Below, piece after piece: positions 6,188 through 16,553 of a stretch of DNA of 19,823 nt. Position numbers and translations under genes: made by a program. This DNA is from Paenarthrobacter nitroguajacolicus JCM 14115 (GTDB taxonomy: Bacteria > Actinomycetota > Actinomycetes > Actinomycetales > Micrococcaceae). The stretch spans positions 1 through 19,823 of the forward strand of contig BBFS01000091.1 in NCBI GenBank assembly GCA_001313365.1, written 5' to 3'. Under the pieces are notes generated by a model. The model was not told where the DNA came from. It saw only the letters and a list, made by a program, of their open reading frames with translations, and ran no database searches. The stretch's first letter is position 1. Each line of letters opens with the position of its first letter.

Positions 6188-9100
6188 CAACGCCTTGCCT
6201 GGCTGGGTTGCTTTTTGGCTACCCACCGCGGCGTTCGTGAAGTCGGTTGCTGCTTGACGCACCGCAGGAACAGCTGTCCTTGTAACGGCAGCTACAGCTC
6301 CGCCGCAAAGACCCGCAAGGTAGCCCAGGATGCCACACAGGCTACTTGCACGTACTGATGCCCATGTTCCGGCCCACGTGCCAACTGCCCCCCCGCCACA
6401 GCTCCACCGATCTTCTGTACGACGTTTTTGGCTACCGCTTTTACGGCTTTGAAGACGTTGCTGACACCCTTCGTGAAGTCGCTCCACCAATCCAGCCCTG
6501 ACGGATCAGTTCTGTTGATGGGGGGGTCACCCGCAGCATACGTGTAGGCAGTGAACCCATCAGCCTTGTCAGTGTGAATTATCGGGTCAGGGGGGGTAGT
6601 GAATGCGCCGGTTACGGGGGGGTCCAGCTCCCGGGCACCCAGATGCGTCAACGAGCTGACGGTGTCATCCAGGCCTGCGATGAAGCCGTTCGCGGCGCCG
6701 AAACCTGACGGGTTGGCGGCGTTCGATCCCGCACCTGCCGTGCCTGCTCCTGCTGTGGTGTAGGCGGTGTTGGCAGTTCCGGTGAGGTTTGAGCCTCGTG
6801 CCAGCCCGAACGGGTCCGTGTAACGCTGAACGGCGGTCATGGGACCGGCCCCTACTGTCGGCTGGGTCATGGTTTGCGCCGTGTTGACACCGTCACCAAT
6901 GATAAGTGACAGCTTCACAACACCGCCAGTTGCCGTGCGTTGAGCGACGGTCTTTCCAGCGAAGGTGTAGGTGCAGGTCGCCGATTTCACGCCACCGGGG
7001 GGGGTGGCGTGAGCCGTGACTGGTCCGAGAGTGACTGTGGTCCCCCCCGAGCCGTCAACGATACCAACGAGGGTTCCGGCTGCGTCGTAGAACCGGGTCC
7101 CAAGGCTGCCTGGCCCTGTGGCGGGGCCGGCAGGGGGTTCCGTTCGCGGAGCCCGGGTTCGGGTTCGGGTTCGCCGGGACGGTGCTGGTCCCCCCCGTGG
7201 TGGTAGCCAGACGGCCATCGGGGGGTGTAAGTCAGGGTTTGGCCTGCCCGGTTGGTCATTCTTCCGGCCGCGTCCCAGGTGAAGTTCTGGGTCGTGGCTG
7301 CGCCGCCGGCGCCTGGGGTCGAAACGATCGATTTTACCTGGTGGGGTCCTGCGGTACCGGGTGTGGCGTAGTTGTATTGCTCGGTGACAGCCAAGGCGCC
7401 GGTGGCACCGAAGCGTTTGACCTGTGAACGGTCACCGGCTGCGGTGTATGTGTAGGTTTGCGCGTACGCTGCGGGGCCGCCGAGCCCGGTGACAGCGGTG
7501 GAGGCCGATGTCGGGCCGGTGGTGCAGGCCTTGGACGCGGGCGTCCACACGGCCTCCAACCGTGAGGCGTAGTCATAGTCGTAGCACTGGTAGTCCGAGG
7601 CCACGCCCGGGCGGCTGTTGAAGGTCAGTTCCCGTGCAGCGATTTTGCCCGCTTCGTTATAGGTGTAGGTGGTTTTGCCCAGGTCGGAAATGGTGCCGCG
7701 GGTGTTGTTCGTGGTCCATTGGCTGTTGAGACGGCCCGTTGCAGCGTCCCAGCCGAGGTAGACGTTGTTCTCGCCGGTCATGTTCGAGGTGCTGGAACCG
7801 GCCGAGGTGTTGGCGTCGTATTGGCGGTAGGTGGTCAGGAATCCGAGGTTGTCGTACTGGGCGTTGCCTCCGAACTGGTCACCGTTGGTGTTCCATGTCG
7901 ACGAGGGGTTCTCGAATTCGTCATAACCGTACCTGACCTCTTCGGCCGGCAATCCACCGATGGTTGGGCTGACCGCTGTCGTGACCTTGCCCGAGGTGGA
8001 GTAGGACCGGGTGGTGGTGTACGAACCGTTGAACCCTGTCAGCCCCCCCGCCGGGAGCGTCAGTGTGGTTGTTGATGGCTGGTACGCGCTGTTATATCCG
8101 CTGAACGTTGTGGTCACCGGCTGGTCGAACGCGGCACCGTTGTTCCGGGTGCTGCTGCTGGCCTGGCCTTAAGTTCATGGTCATAGGTATGGGTTTCCAA
8201 GGTCTTGATCGTGCCACCGGAAACCGTGACGGTCTTGGCCGTGGTCCTATCCAGGGCATCGTAGACGTACCCTGTGACGGTGCCCATGGCGTCCGTGGCG
8301 GACGCGACGCGACCGGACGCATCGTAGACGGTGCTTCGGGCACCGGAGTCCGGATCTACAGCAGCGGTTTCACGGCCGGAGGGGTCGTAGGTCCACGTCC
8401 ACAGGCTTGCACCGTCTCCCATCCTGGTCAGCTGACCGAAGCGGTCATAGACATAACTGGAAACATCGGCGGCACCTGTAGGCGTGGCTCCGTGGAACAG
8501 TGAACGTTTCTCCGTTTTGCCGTCGAGGTTCGCGATCGTAGTGACGGCAGCCTCGGCGCCCGGGCCGGTCACCGTGGTGGTGTCCATGCCCGTGTAGCTG
8601 GTCTGGGTGGCCCAGAGCTCCTGGTTGTCGTTGGTCATGGCCCGGACCTTGGTCTGCCTGCCCGCTGCGTCGTACTCGTACTGTGTTGAGGACGGAACGG
8701 CCAGCTGCGGAATCACAAGGACCCCGTCAGGGGGGTTGGAGGTGAAGTACTTGTTATTGACAGTGCTTTCCGCCCCCCCACGGGAGTCGTACCAGGTGTC
8801 CGTGAGGATTTTGCCACCGCCCGGTGACAGGTCCTGGGTTTGCCGTACACGACCGAGCCCGTCATAGATGGTGTAGGACGGAACACGAGCTCCGTTGCCG
8901 GCGATCGTGACGGTCTTGACCCAGGAGGGGGCTGGTCTGCGAAATGGAGTAACTGGTCTCCACTGTCGGGGGTCGAATTGGTTGCGACCGGGCGCATGGG
9001 ATCCCATTGCCCTGTCACTCGTCCTGCATTGTCATAACGGTAGGACGTGATCTTGCCGTTGGCGTCGGTCTGGGTCAGCGGCAGCCCACGCATCGAATCG

Positions 9101-11943
9101 AGCGTGGTCGTGGAAGCCCACCCCCATCGGGTTCGTCTGGGTGACGGTCGTGGCAAGACCTGTCGCGGGAGCGTACGTGGTCGTGGTGTCCCGTGCGGTG
9201 CCGGTGCTGGTATCACTTGACTTGATGGCACGGCCGAGTGCGTCGAACGTCACTGTCGGACCTTTGGCCCAGGTTGTAACGCTGGTACCTGAAACAGCAG
9301 TGGCCTTATCGCCACGGGCGGTGTTTCCCTTGGTCGGGGCCGTGTAGCCTGCCGGTCCCGGGACCGCGGATGTCGAGGCGTCATACAGAGTCCGGGAGGC
9401 CTTCAGAAGATTCCCATTGGGGGCCCGTGCCAGTGCACTCACCGGCGAAGGCATCCACCGTTGCTGGCAGAGACAGGATGTTCGCGGCGTTGTTATCAGC
9501 GTACGCAGTCACGACGCAGCTTTCATCACCACCCACTCCGATCTCCCCCCCGTCGTGGAGGTCCTGATCGTACGGCCGTAGACGTCATAGGCCATGCTTG
9601 TCTGAGAGACACGCATGGATGCGGACTTGCTCGTCGTGGTCTTTCTAGTGACCGAAGTTGTGCCGATGTGGCGCGCCTCTGCAGCGCCGGTTCCAACGGT
9701 GCCCGTCGCAGTAGGCGCTGAGTTCCAGGGGACGGTGATGGTCGTCCCCCCCAGTAAGGCCCCCCGACCTCACCGGCGTAGCTTTGCTTCTCCACTTCCT
9801 GACCGGCGAACCAGACAGAGTCTGGGATGACAGTGTTGTCCGAAAGGGTGACAGTATCGGCGCGCAGGCCTCCGGTTTTATTCGATGGGGGGGTTCCGTT
9901 CAGTCCGCGCAGATACGTGGCAACCGAAGTGGGATTGGCGGTTGCGCTGCCTGTTGTTGTTTTGACTTTGGACCAGCCTGCGAGGGAGGACCAGGTGATG
10001 TTCTGCCCGGCGGTGCCCGAAACATATTTTGGTGCCGCGTATTTCCACGCGGGAGTACCGACATAGGTGTAGGAGGTGACCAGGTCCTGGCTGCCGGTGC
10101 TGCCGGGACCGGCTTTACTGACGACCTTTTCGACCGGGTAGATGTTGAAGTAGTCGGTTCGGGCGGGTTGGGCGATAGGTGTTGTGGGACTCCAGCGTTG
10201 CGGGTAGCACCGTTTGTCGTTGGTTTCGGCCGCGGTAGGCAGATTGGTCTGAGAGCAGTCGGTCGCGAGGTACTTAACCTGGATGTTCGCTCCGGTGGCG
10301 GTCTTGATCGTCGAAAGGCGGTAACGGTCAAAGGGCGCTAGGCCGTCGACGGCCCAGACACGGTTGTGCAGTGGTTGGCCGGTGAATTCGACGGCAGGGT
10401 CGGTGATCCAGCCGCCCGTGGATGAGGTCTCGTTGGAGCTTGGTGGATCACGTTTCCGAGCCAGAGAGCGGGCTTGGTTCCATCGCCCGGGTCGGGCATA
10501 GCGTGGAAGAAGGTCCAGAAGTCCGTGTTGCCGTAGCCTGCGGGGGGGTTGACCGAGAGGGACTGGCTGATAACAGTCTGCAAACGGTAAAAGGTGAAGA
10601 ACGTCGGTGAATACGTCGTGCAGGTGCCTGAGCTGGCGCACACGAATTCCGCAGGCACGTCACCGTTGGGGGTGGGGCAGCCGGTGACGCCCTGGCAGCG
10701 GCCGGTGTAGTTGAGGTTCACATGAATCGGGGCCTGGGTGGACAATTCGGTGCCGGCGCGCATGCCGTAGTCCACGCGGGCGAGGCGGCTGGCACGGTGG
10801 TAGGCCTTCAGCGTGCCGGACCCGGCCTGGGACTTGTAGAAGTTCGTGTCCTGGGTGTAGAAGAAACCTTGGGAGTTACCGTTCAGGTCCACAACGTAGT
10901 CCAGGTTCCAGGCGTAGGCCTGCATACAGGACGAATTGCCGAACCCGGTATTGCTGTAGCAGGGCTGGCCCGGGAGGCCGTAGACGGGGACGATGTCGGC
11001 CGAGTAATTGTCTTTACCGGCTGACCACCCGGGGGGGATGCGGTTCACACCGAACCAGTATTGGGTGCCGCTGGTATCGGTGAGCCTCCAGTACCCGCCG
11101 TCGAAGGTGCCATTGGCGGCACCGGTGAGGTACTCGAGCTTGGTGTTGTCATCGTTTTGTAGCTTGTACACGCCGGTGGCTGCATCCCGGATCACCAGGC
11201 CCGCACGGCCCCCGAAGGAGATCGTGAACTGCTGACCACCGGGGGTTCCCGCACAAGTCGTAGGAGTTGGCCACGCCCTGCTCCTGGCAGGAAGCGAACT
11301 TCTGTTGGATCTGCCCGCCACCAGTCAACGCCCAACCGTCACCGACAGATGATGCCTGGTTGTTGGTGGAGCTGGTCAGACCATCAACGCGGGAAGAGTC
11401 GTAGGAGATTCCCAGTGCAGGCGTCGCACCTGCCGGGGGGCTTCACGCAGGGAGAAGGGGGGGTAGCTCCAGGTGAACGAACCTGTTTGGCCTGCTACTC
11501 CCCAGGATCCGGAGGATGTCCCGGGAAGGGCGGTGAAGTCGCCGGAGCCCTTGTCGTTGCCAGGCACCGGCGCCATGGGCACCGCTGCCGGAGCCAACGC
11601 GATCGGGCGAATCGGTACCGAGCGTGTCCCGGCCTGTCCGGAAACGTCGGCCGGGAACAGACTCGGATCGACCGTGGGAGTGGTTCCGGTGCCGATGCCT
11701 GGATCTTCTTCCCTGAGCCGTGTGCTTCGGGGTTGTCGACGATCTGGTGCTCTTCGGAGGCGTCGGCAGTCGGCGCCCATTCCTGCACAGGGACGGGCTT
11801 GACGTCCGCGAGGTGATCCGGGGGATTCCCAAGGGGGCCGTGACGTACACAAAGCCAGCGCCGGAGGCGATCACAGCGGCCGAGACGACGCCGGTGATGG
11901 TTGCCCGTGCTTTGGAACGGGTCAGAGAAGAGAAGATTTTCAC
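5698..11943 (-). CDS. RHS-repeat polymorphic toxin with unknown C-terminal domain
   Basis: About 2,080 residues after joining roughly a dozen frames. GTG 11943 has GAAAGG upstream (spacing 9). The N-terminus MKIFSSLTRSKARATITGVV plus hydrophobic residues to about 34 is a signal or anchor segment. The next part carries GSFTWSYP, an RHS-type N-terminal region, and QQFTISFGGRAGLVIRDAAT. YD repeats follow: YDNAGRVTGQWD, YDGLGRVRQTQD, YDAAGRQTKVRA, YDRFGQLTRMGD, YDPSGRETAAVD, YDASGRVASATD. The RHS core ends near 6500 with AYTYAAGDPPINRTDPSGLD (canonical GDPINRTDPSG). Beyond it lie about 265 residues: a Gly/Ala-rich hydrophobic stretch, NWALGRPQEKLTPAVHDGRG, then a four-Cys domain (DVCNYSHWLEGCGYEEHPRA ... 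LVFTATNDITLGSAFC) ending WREEVSW. RHS shells encapsulate and deliver variable C-terminal toxins. The toxin activity here is unknown. Stop TAG is at 5698-5700. Confidence 0.85.
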
Positions 11944-12007
11944 TTCAGCAGGCCTTTCGAAGTGCTGGTGAAGGAGTGTTGCATTGCTTGATCGAACGTG
12001 CCCGGTT

Positions 12008-14788
12008 TCAGGACGCCTGGGTCAGGATGGGTTTGTAAATGTTGCCGACGAAGCTGCCACCGAGCTGGACTGGATTACTGGGCGCGGCTGTTTTGTGAGC
12101 AACCGGGGGGGAGGCTGCTTTGATCCAGGTTCCGGTTGAGTTCGTGTCCGTCTTGGTGATGCGCAGTTGGGCGTTGATCCTGTCGTAGATCGCAGAAACG
12201 TATGCCCAGCGTCCTGAAACGAGATCCTGTCCAATGACGGTTTCGGTCGCGCCAGTGCCGGTCCAGGCGACCAGTTCGGGTTTCCCGTCAGTGCGTGCCT
12301 GAGTGCGGCAGCCGGCCCGGTGCTGGTCCACTGCGTGATCAGGTCCTGGACAGTGGTGCCAGTCGCTGAGGTGGGGCAGAACCATCCCGAGACGCTGAAG
12401 CTCTGCGACGGGTCGATGACCTGTCCGGCCGTTTGCGCGGTCGAGGTGCCGTTGGGGAAGGTCAGCATTTGCGGAGCCCCCGCCGGGGGGGTGATGTCCC
12501 CGAACGGTTTCTGACCACAGATGTTGTCCCCTCCGCTGGGGGGGTGTTGTCCACTGGGCGCCGTTCAACTGCAACTCCACGAAGGTCGTCGGACGGACGG
12601 AGCCCATCCCCACGGTGAACGCGTAGGTGCTGCCATTGGCGTTGTGCAGCGGGACGCTGACGTTTCCTGCACTGTCGAAGGCCCACACCGTCAAGACCGT
12701 GGTCTGATCCAACGCGGCGATGCTGATATCGGTGCTCATTCCATCGGCAGGGCAGACAGCCACGTATTCCTGGATGCGTGGGTCCCCCGCAACGAATGCT
12801 CATTGGATAGGCAGACGCGGGATCTGCCCCCCCTGACGTGATGGAGAAGACGAACTTCTGCGGGGTCCGACTGCCGGGAGCTGCAAACGAAAGTTATAAA
12901 TGGTGGCACCGATGATGCCGTCGGTGTCTTCGTGCGTGGCTCCTGTGGTTAACTTCGCCGGATTCCCTGGGGGGGTGCGTTGATTTCGGTGATCACAGGG
13001 GGCGGCTGGCGGTGTGGTGTCGACTCTGAAGTTGAAGTGCATGGTCCCGGAGTACGCGTTCCATGAGTCTTTGGATTGGGATTGCAAGTAGTACTCACCG
13101 TTGGGTAGGTTCACTTCGATTTGCCAGTCGTACACGTCACCGGCTCCTGCTCCGAGAATTCCGCCGCTGCCCCCCCTAACCAAGGCACCGGCTTTGGTGT
13201 AAACCTCCATGAAAAGCTGGATCGGTCCGCCCTCGGCTCCGTCCGGGTCACTGTCCGAGACCCGGAAAACCGGCTTGTTATTACGCGTGACGTAGTAGGC
13301 AGGCGCACTGGACGGGTAGGCATATTTGCCGCCGGTGATGGTACCGATCACGGGTGTGTTGGGGGGACGGTTGTGCGTGATGGTGAGCGTGGCGCTGTTT
13401 TCGAACTTCTTCCAACCCAGCTTGTCGGATTCGTTGCCAGCGGCAAGCATCACGTTCAAGACGGTCCTGTTAGCAAAGGCATACTTCCCGGCCATCAGGT
13501 CGAAGCCGACCGTGCCTGCCGGGCATGAGGCGTTGTAGCCCTTGGCAACCGCACCCATATCTGTGCGTACGATCAGGTTCGGCTGCACATTCCAGTTCGT
13601 AGCAGGTCCGATGTCGCCGGTGATCCAAGACGCGACGTTGGTCGGAGTGCAGGAAGAAGACCAAGTCTCCACGGTGTTCAACCGTGCCGCCAGAATGTCA
13701 CGGCCTACCAGCTGAGGAGTGTTGAATTGGAAGTAGGTGCGGGCAAGGTGGCTCCTGCCGTCCGGTGCCCATTCGGTGGGTAGGTAGCCGACGTTCCCTT
13801 GACCGTTCGTGAGGTACCCGTTCCAGTACGAAGTGGTTGGGTAAGCGGCGTCGACAAAGACATAGTTGGTTCTGGCGGCGTGCCAGTCAGGATCCACAAA
13901 CACGGGAAACGTCAGATTTGCGGCGTCGAAGATTTCGTCCATCCCGAAGATTTGGGACTGCTTGCCTCCCTCTGTGCCGAGGGTCAGGCTGAAAGGGCGG
14001 GCGACACCCTGGCCGCCAGGGTCCGTGGCGTTGGCTCCCTGCGCCGAGGAATCCCACCACAGACCACCGCTGTTGCGGAGTTCAACTTCGCCGGAGTCAG
14101 TGTCCTTCGCCGTCAGTTCCCCCCCGTCAGCGTTCTGCTCCACCACCGTGTTCTGCGTGTCTAGAAAGATCCGCATTTCCGCCACTCGCGGATCCTCCGC
14201 GGCCTCCGCCGTCTCGATTTTCAGCACCTGCGAGATGCCGGTCTTGTGCACGAGCTGGATCAAATCCACACCGGGAAGGACCTGCTGGTACGTCGCAGAG
14301 TTGCCCTCCACCACAGGCTCCGGCAATGTGCCGAACGGCCAGGACTGTGTCAGGGAGTGGCCGTTCTTATCATCCAGGCTGGCGATCTTGTTGCTGCCAC
14401 CTGCGCCCACGGTGATATCCACGGGCACGTTCTCTGGTTTCAGGACACTGACACCGTCGACGGTGGTACGGACAAGGTCGGTGGAAATGTCAGACCAGCC
14501 CGTGCTGGATTGCATCCGCACCGGTTCCGTACTCATCGTGGTCGTTAAGGTCCCGTCCGGATGTGCCACCCGTCAAAGCAGTAGGTGTCGTTGCGGCGTC
14601 GACTACGACATCCTGGGACGTTTCAGAGGCTTCCGCCAAGCGACAGACTCGGACTTCGCCCCCGACACAGGAGTTACGGGAATATCAGTTTCGGCAAAGG
14701 CCGCCGGGACTGATAGCCCCAGGGTCAAAAGACCAAGGCTCAGGACCGGCACGCAGGCGCGACGGAATAGGGCGTATGACTTGCGCAC
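12008..14788 (-). CDS. Secreted DNRLRE/LamG-type protein, partner of the RHS protein
   Basis: About 926 residues. GTG 14788 has AAGGAG upstream. MRKSYALFRRACVPVLSLGL and a hydrophobic core end in a signal-peptidase site VPAAFA followed by ETDIPVTP. The middle contains MSTEPVRMQSSTGWSDISTD, VDITVGAGGSNKIASLDD and, around 13600-13900, a DNRLRE-like domain (TYFQFNTPQLVGRDILAARL, VETWSSSC, ASWITGDIGPATNWN). Ig-like parts follow (SDSDPDGAEGGPIQLFMEV, FRVDTTPPA). The last 250 residues resemble a LamG/concanavalin-like fold (SFSVSGWFCPTSATG, VQLGGSFVGNIYKPIL). Frames change near 14570, 12980, 12830 and 12340. It ends 64 bp before the RHS start on the same strand, so the two are probably one operon. 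In many actinobacteria this module precedes RHS repeats in the same protein or next gene. Its likely role is surface display or binding; that is inference. Confidence 0.75.
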
Positions 14789-14873
14789 TAAGGGGGCTCC
14801 TTCTGGAGTAGCAGACACTCAACAGAGGGAAATAGACTTAGTCCGGAACCCCCAATAACGGCTAACGAACTGA

Positions 14874-14902
14874 AGAATATCCCTCATCAATGGTTTTGCC
14901 AA
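14874..14902 (-). promoter_or_regulatory. Candidate sigma-70-type promoter of the toxin operon
   Basis: On the minus strand TTGGCA (14902-14897) and TATTCT (14879-14874) are separated by exactly 17 bases. The start codon at 14788 lies about 80 bases beyond. The surrounding 150 bases are visibly richer in A and T than the neighbouring genes. No other hexamer pair in the leader fits as well. Confidence 0.5.
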
Positions 14903-15081
14903 GCAATTTCCATTCAGCACACGGAAACAACCTTTATCCATTGCAAAATGTGGGATATTCCGCCTGCTTTTGCTCAATAACGCCTAGTCGCCGCCTGAAG
15001 CCGCCCCCGCAGATAAACCTAAGAAACGCCGGGAAAACGTTCCTCCTCGAAGTTCCCGGCCAATAAGCCGTCAGGCGGAAT

Positions 15082-15240
15082 GTGCGTGGCTTGGTTCCGG
15101 CTCGAGGACTTCGGCGCCTGATCCGAGCCCGCCGCATCGACGACAGCGTCACCCACACGTTCGCCCGCTTCCTCCGCTCGGAGCTCGTGGCCATCGATGA
15201 CATCGGCTTGTTGCCCGTGGCGAGCACGTCTGGCCGTAAA
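15082..15240 (+). pseudogene. istB: istB remnant (IS21-family helper ATPase), internal fragment
   Basis: IstB is the AAA+ ATPase that assists IS21 transposase. Two frames give VAWFRLEDFG then LIRARRIDDSVTHTFARFLR and SELVAIDDIGLLPVA, the family's region leading into Walker B (IDDIGLLP). A single missing C near 15117 separates the frames. Homology stops abruptly after LLPVA; the N-terminal Walker A region and the C-terminus are absent, and no istA or terminal repeats are seen. It therefore marks a past insertion and deletion event at the edge of the toxin locus. Confidence 0.68.
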
Positions 15241-15674
15241 GGAATCGCGCTTGTCAGCGCGCCCTTCAATCAAGAATTCCTCTCAACATTTTTCCGCGCC
15301 GAATCTCATTATCTCGCCGAGGCTGAGTAGACGAGACTCCTCCAAGAAAGAAACTCGCAAGTTTAGCCGCGACGGAAGCTACTGAAGTTGCCATGCCATG
15401 TGCCTAAGAAAAACATATGCTTCGAAAATGTATTGCTCAACACTTTTAATTTCAAACTTTTGAAATAATCGGGATAATTATAGAAATATTCAATGTTTCG
15501 CGTCACGAATGAGTTGCAAGCACCACTTAAGCGGATTTCGACGGTAGTCATAGCTCACGTGGGAAACCAACGCGATGACATCTCAGTTGCCCGTAAGACC
15601 AGCCAATGAAGTTGCTTCTTCGGGCATCTGCCCACACGGGTAGGAGCCGGTGCAGTTAGGCCCCGCTGGACCGA
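15241..15674. other. AT-rich gap with an 8-bp inverted repeat
   Basis: No gene that I can support. About 15400-15510 is much more AT-rich than the rest of the window. An inverted repeat with 8-bp arms lies at 15449-15456 and 15459-15466 (ATTTCAAA, CT, TTTGAAAT). A 62-codon frame on the minus strand (15363-15551) has no ribosome binding site and no recognisable similarity. The stretch may be an IS scar, or carry control sites; nothing shows which. Confidence 0.4.
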
Positions 15675-16037
15675 CTAATTCTCGAAGACCGCGATGACTG
15701 CCAGGTCTCGTCCGGCGTAGCGCTCGGCGTCTTGGAGGATTTCGCAGACAACACCGAAGGACCGGTCCGTACGGTAGGCCGCGGGGACCTGCCAGAGCAT
15801 AGTGACGGGGGGGCTTCCGTCGTCCTCCGAGAGGGCGTCGGCGTAGTCGTGCAATGAGTCGTTGAGGGCGTCGAGGTTCACGCCGTAGTACTCAGGGAAA
15901 TCGAGGACCTGGCCGAAGACCTCGAGGACTGCCTGCTTTGTGCTTGCCGGCGGGACCAGAAGGGTCCTTCGTCCGGCGTCGGAGATCTGCTCTTGCAGTT
16001 CTTCGAGGGTCCAGGTGTCCGCGGAGTAGATTTTCAT
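15675..16037 (-). CDS. Barstar-like ribonuclease inhibitor
   Basis: 120 residues in one intact frame, a typical length for the barstar family. ATG 16037 has GAGGAG close upstream. The family signature lies at about residues 49-62: FPEYYGVNLDALNDSLHDY, where the two Asp in NLDALND match the barstar residues that plug the RNase active site. It has no signal peptide, so it acts in the cytosol, guarding against RNase before export or against imported RNase. Its start lies 8 bp after the stop of the RNase gene, so the two form a toxin/inhibitor operon. It is the last gene of the glgX-RNase-inhibitor run. Identification is strong; that it binds the neighbouring RNase is inferred from adjacency. Confidence 0.9.
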   Translation of the reverse strand: MKIYSADTWTLEELQEQISDAGRRTLLVPPASTKQAVLEVFGQVLDFPEYYGVNLDALNDSLHDYADALSEDDGSPPVTMLWQVPAAYRTDRSFGVVCEILQDAERYAGRDLAVIAVFEN

Positions 16038-16045
16038 GGGCTCCT

Positions 16046-16521
16046 CTATTTGCCTTCGACGATGAACATGAACGACTCGTAATGGTCAGGGGGTGTAGTA
16101 CTTGGCGGAGTCCTTGCCGACAATGATCCGGCGGGCACCCCCGGTCAGACTCTCCCGGCGTGGGCACGGTGTATTCCTTGTAGAAACCGCCGGACTTCTT
16201 AGGCAGCAGACCCTCGAAGTTGCCGAAGTTCACGCCGTCACGGTCGTAAGGGTATGGGCCGCCCTTCGCAATCAGGGCAAGGGTTTGGCGCGCTTCCTTG
16301 GGCAACTGCGAAGCATTGATGGTGGGCAGCGTGTAAGGGTTGGCGACAGCCGGGCCAGCAGCTGCCGGGTTTGTAACGCCCGGTGACGCTGCCGTGGAGC
16401 CAGGTGTCGGCGTCGTGCTTTGCGTCGTCAGGGAGCCGCCGCCGACCATGGCGACCACCAGCACGACGACGGCGATCACCAGTCCCGCGAAGGCCACCAG
16501 TTTGTTGCGGTTGCGGTTCAT
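16046..16521 (-). CDS. Barnase-like guanyl-preferring ribonuclease, exported or membrane-anchored
   Basis: About 158 residues. ATG 16521 has GGGAG upstream. MNRNRNK is followed by a hydrophobic segment (residues about 8-28) that can be a signal peptide or anchor, then a Thr/Pro/Ala-rich linker to about residue 60. The catalytic domain reads YTLPTINASQLPKEARQTLA, GGPYPYDRDGVNFGNFEGLL, SGGFYKEYTVPTPGESDRG, then, after a frame change near 16138, ARRIIVGKDSAKYYTP and DHYESFMFIVEGK. Glu in YKEYT, Arg in ARRI and His in DHYESF fit the catalytic Glu-Arg-His set of the N1/T1/barnase family. A second frame change occurs near 16095. It lies 32 bp after glgX and 8 bp before the inhibitor gene. An exported RNase with a cytosolic inhibitor fits a role in RNA scavenging or competition. 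Confidence 0.87.
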
Positions 16522-16553
16522 CCGGTGGGCTCCCCCCCTCGATGCTCGGCTGG

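Noticed and set aside
5698..14788. Phase variation through seven-base G/C tracts in the toxin genes
   Set aside because: The same tracts occur at the same density in glgP, glgX, glgE and the amidohydrolase gene, so a sequence artefact explains them better.
13866..14858. Long open frame of 330 codons on the plus strand, and similar long frames at 1063-2232 (plus) and 1146-1871 (minus)
   Set aside because: They are antisense or off-frame shadows of the DNRLRE/LamG gene and glgP, which have recognisable domains; low-complexity composition with no ribosome binding site.
15363..15551. 62-codon minus-strand frame in the AT-rich gap
   Set aside because: No Shine-Dalgarno, no similarity and no conserved neighbour; open by chance in AT-rich DNA.
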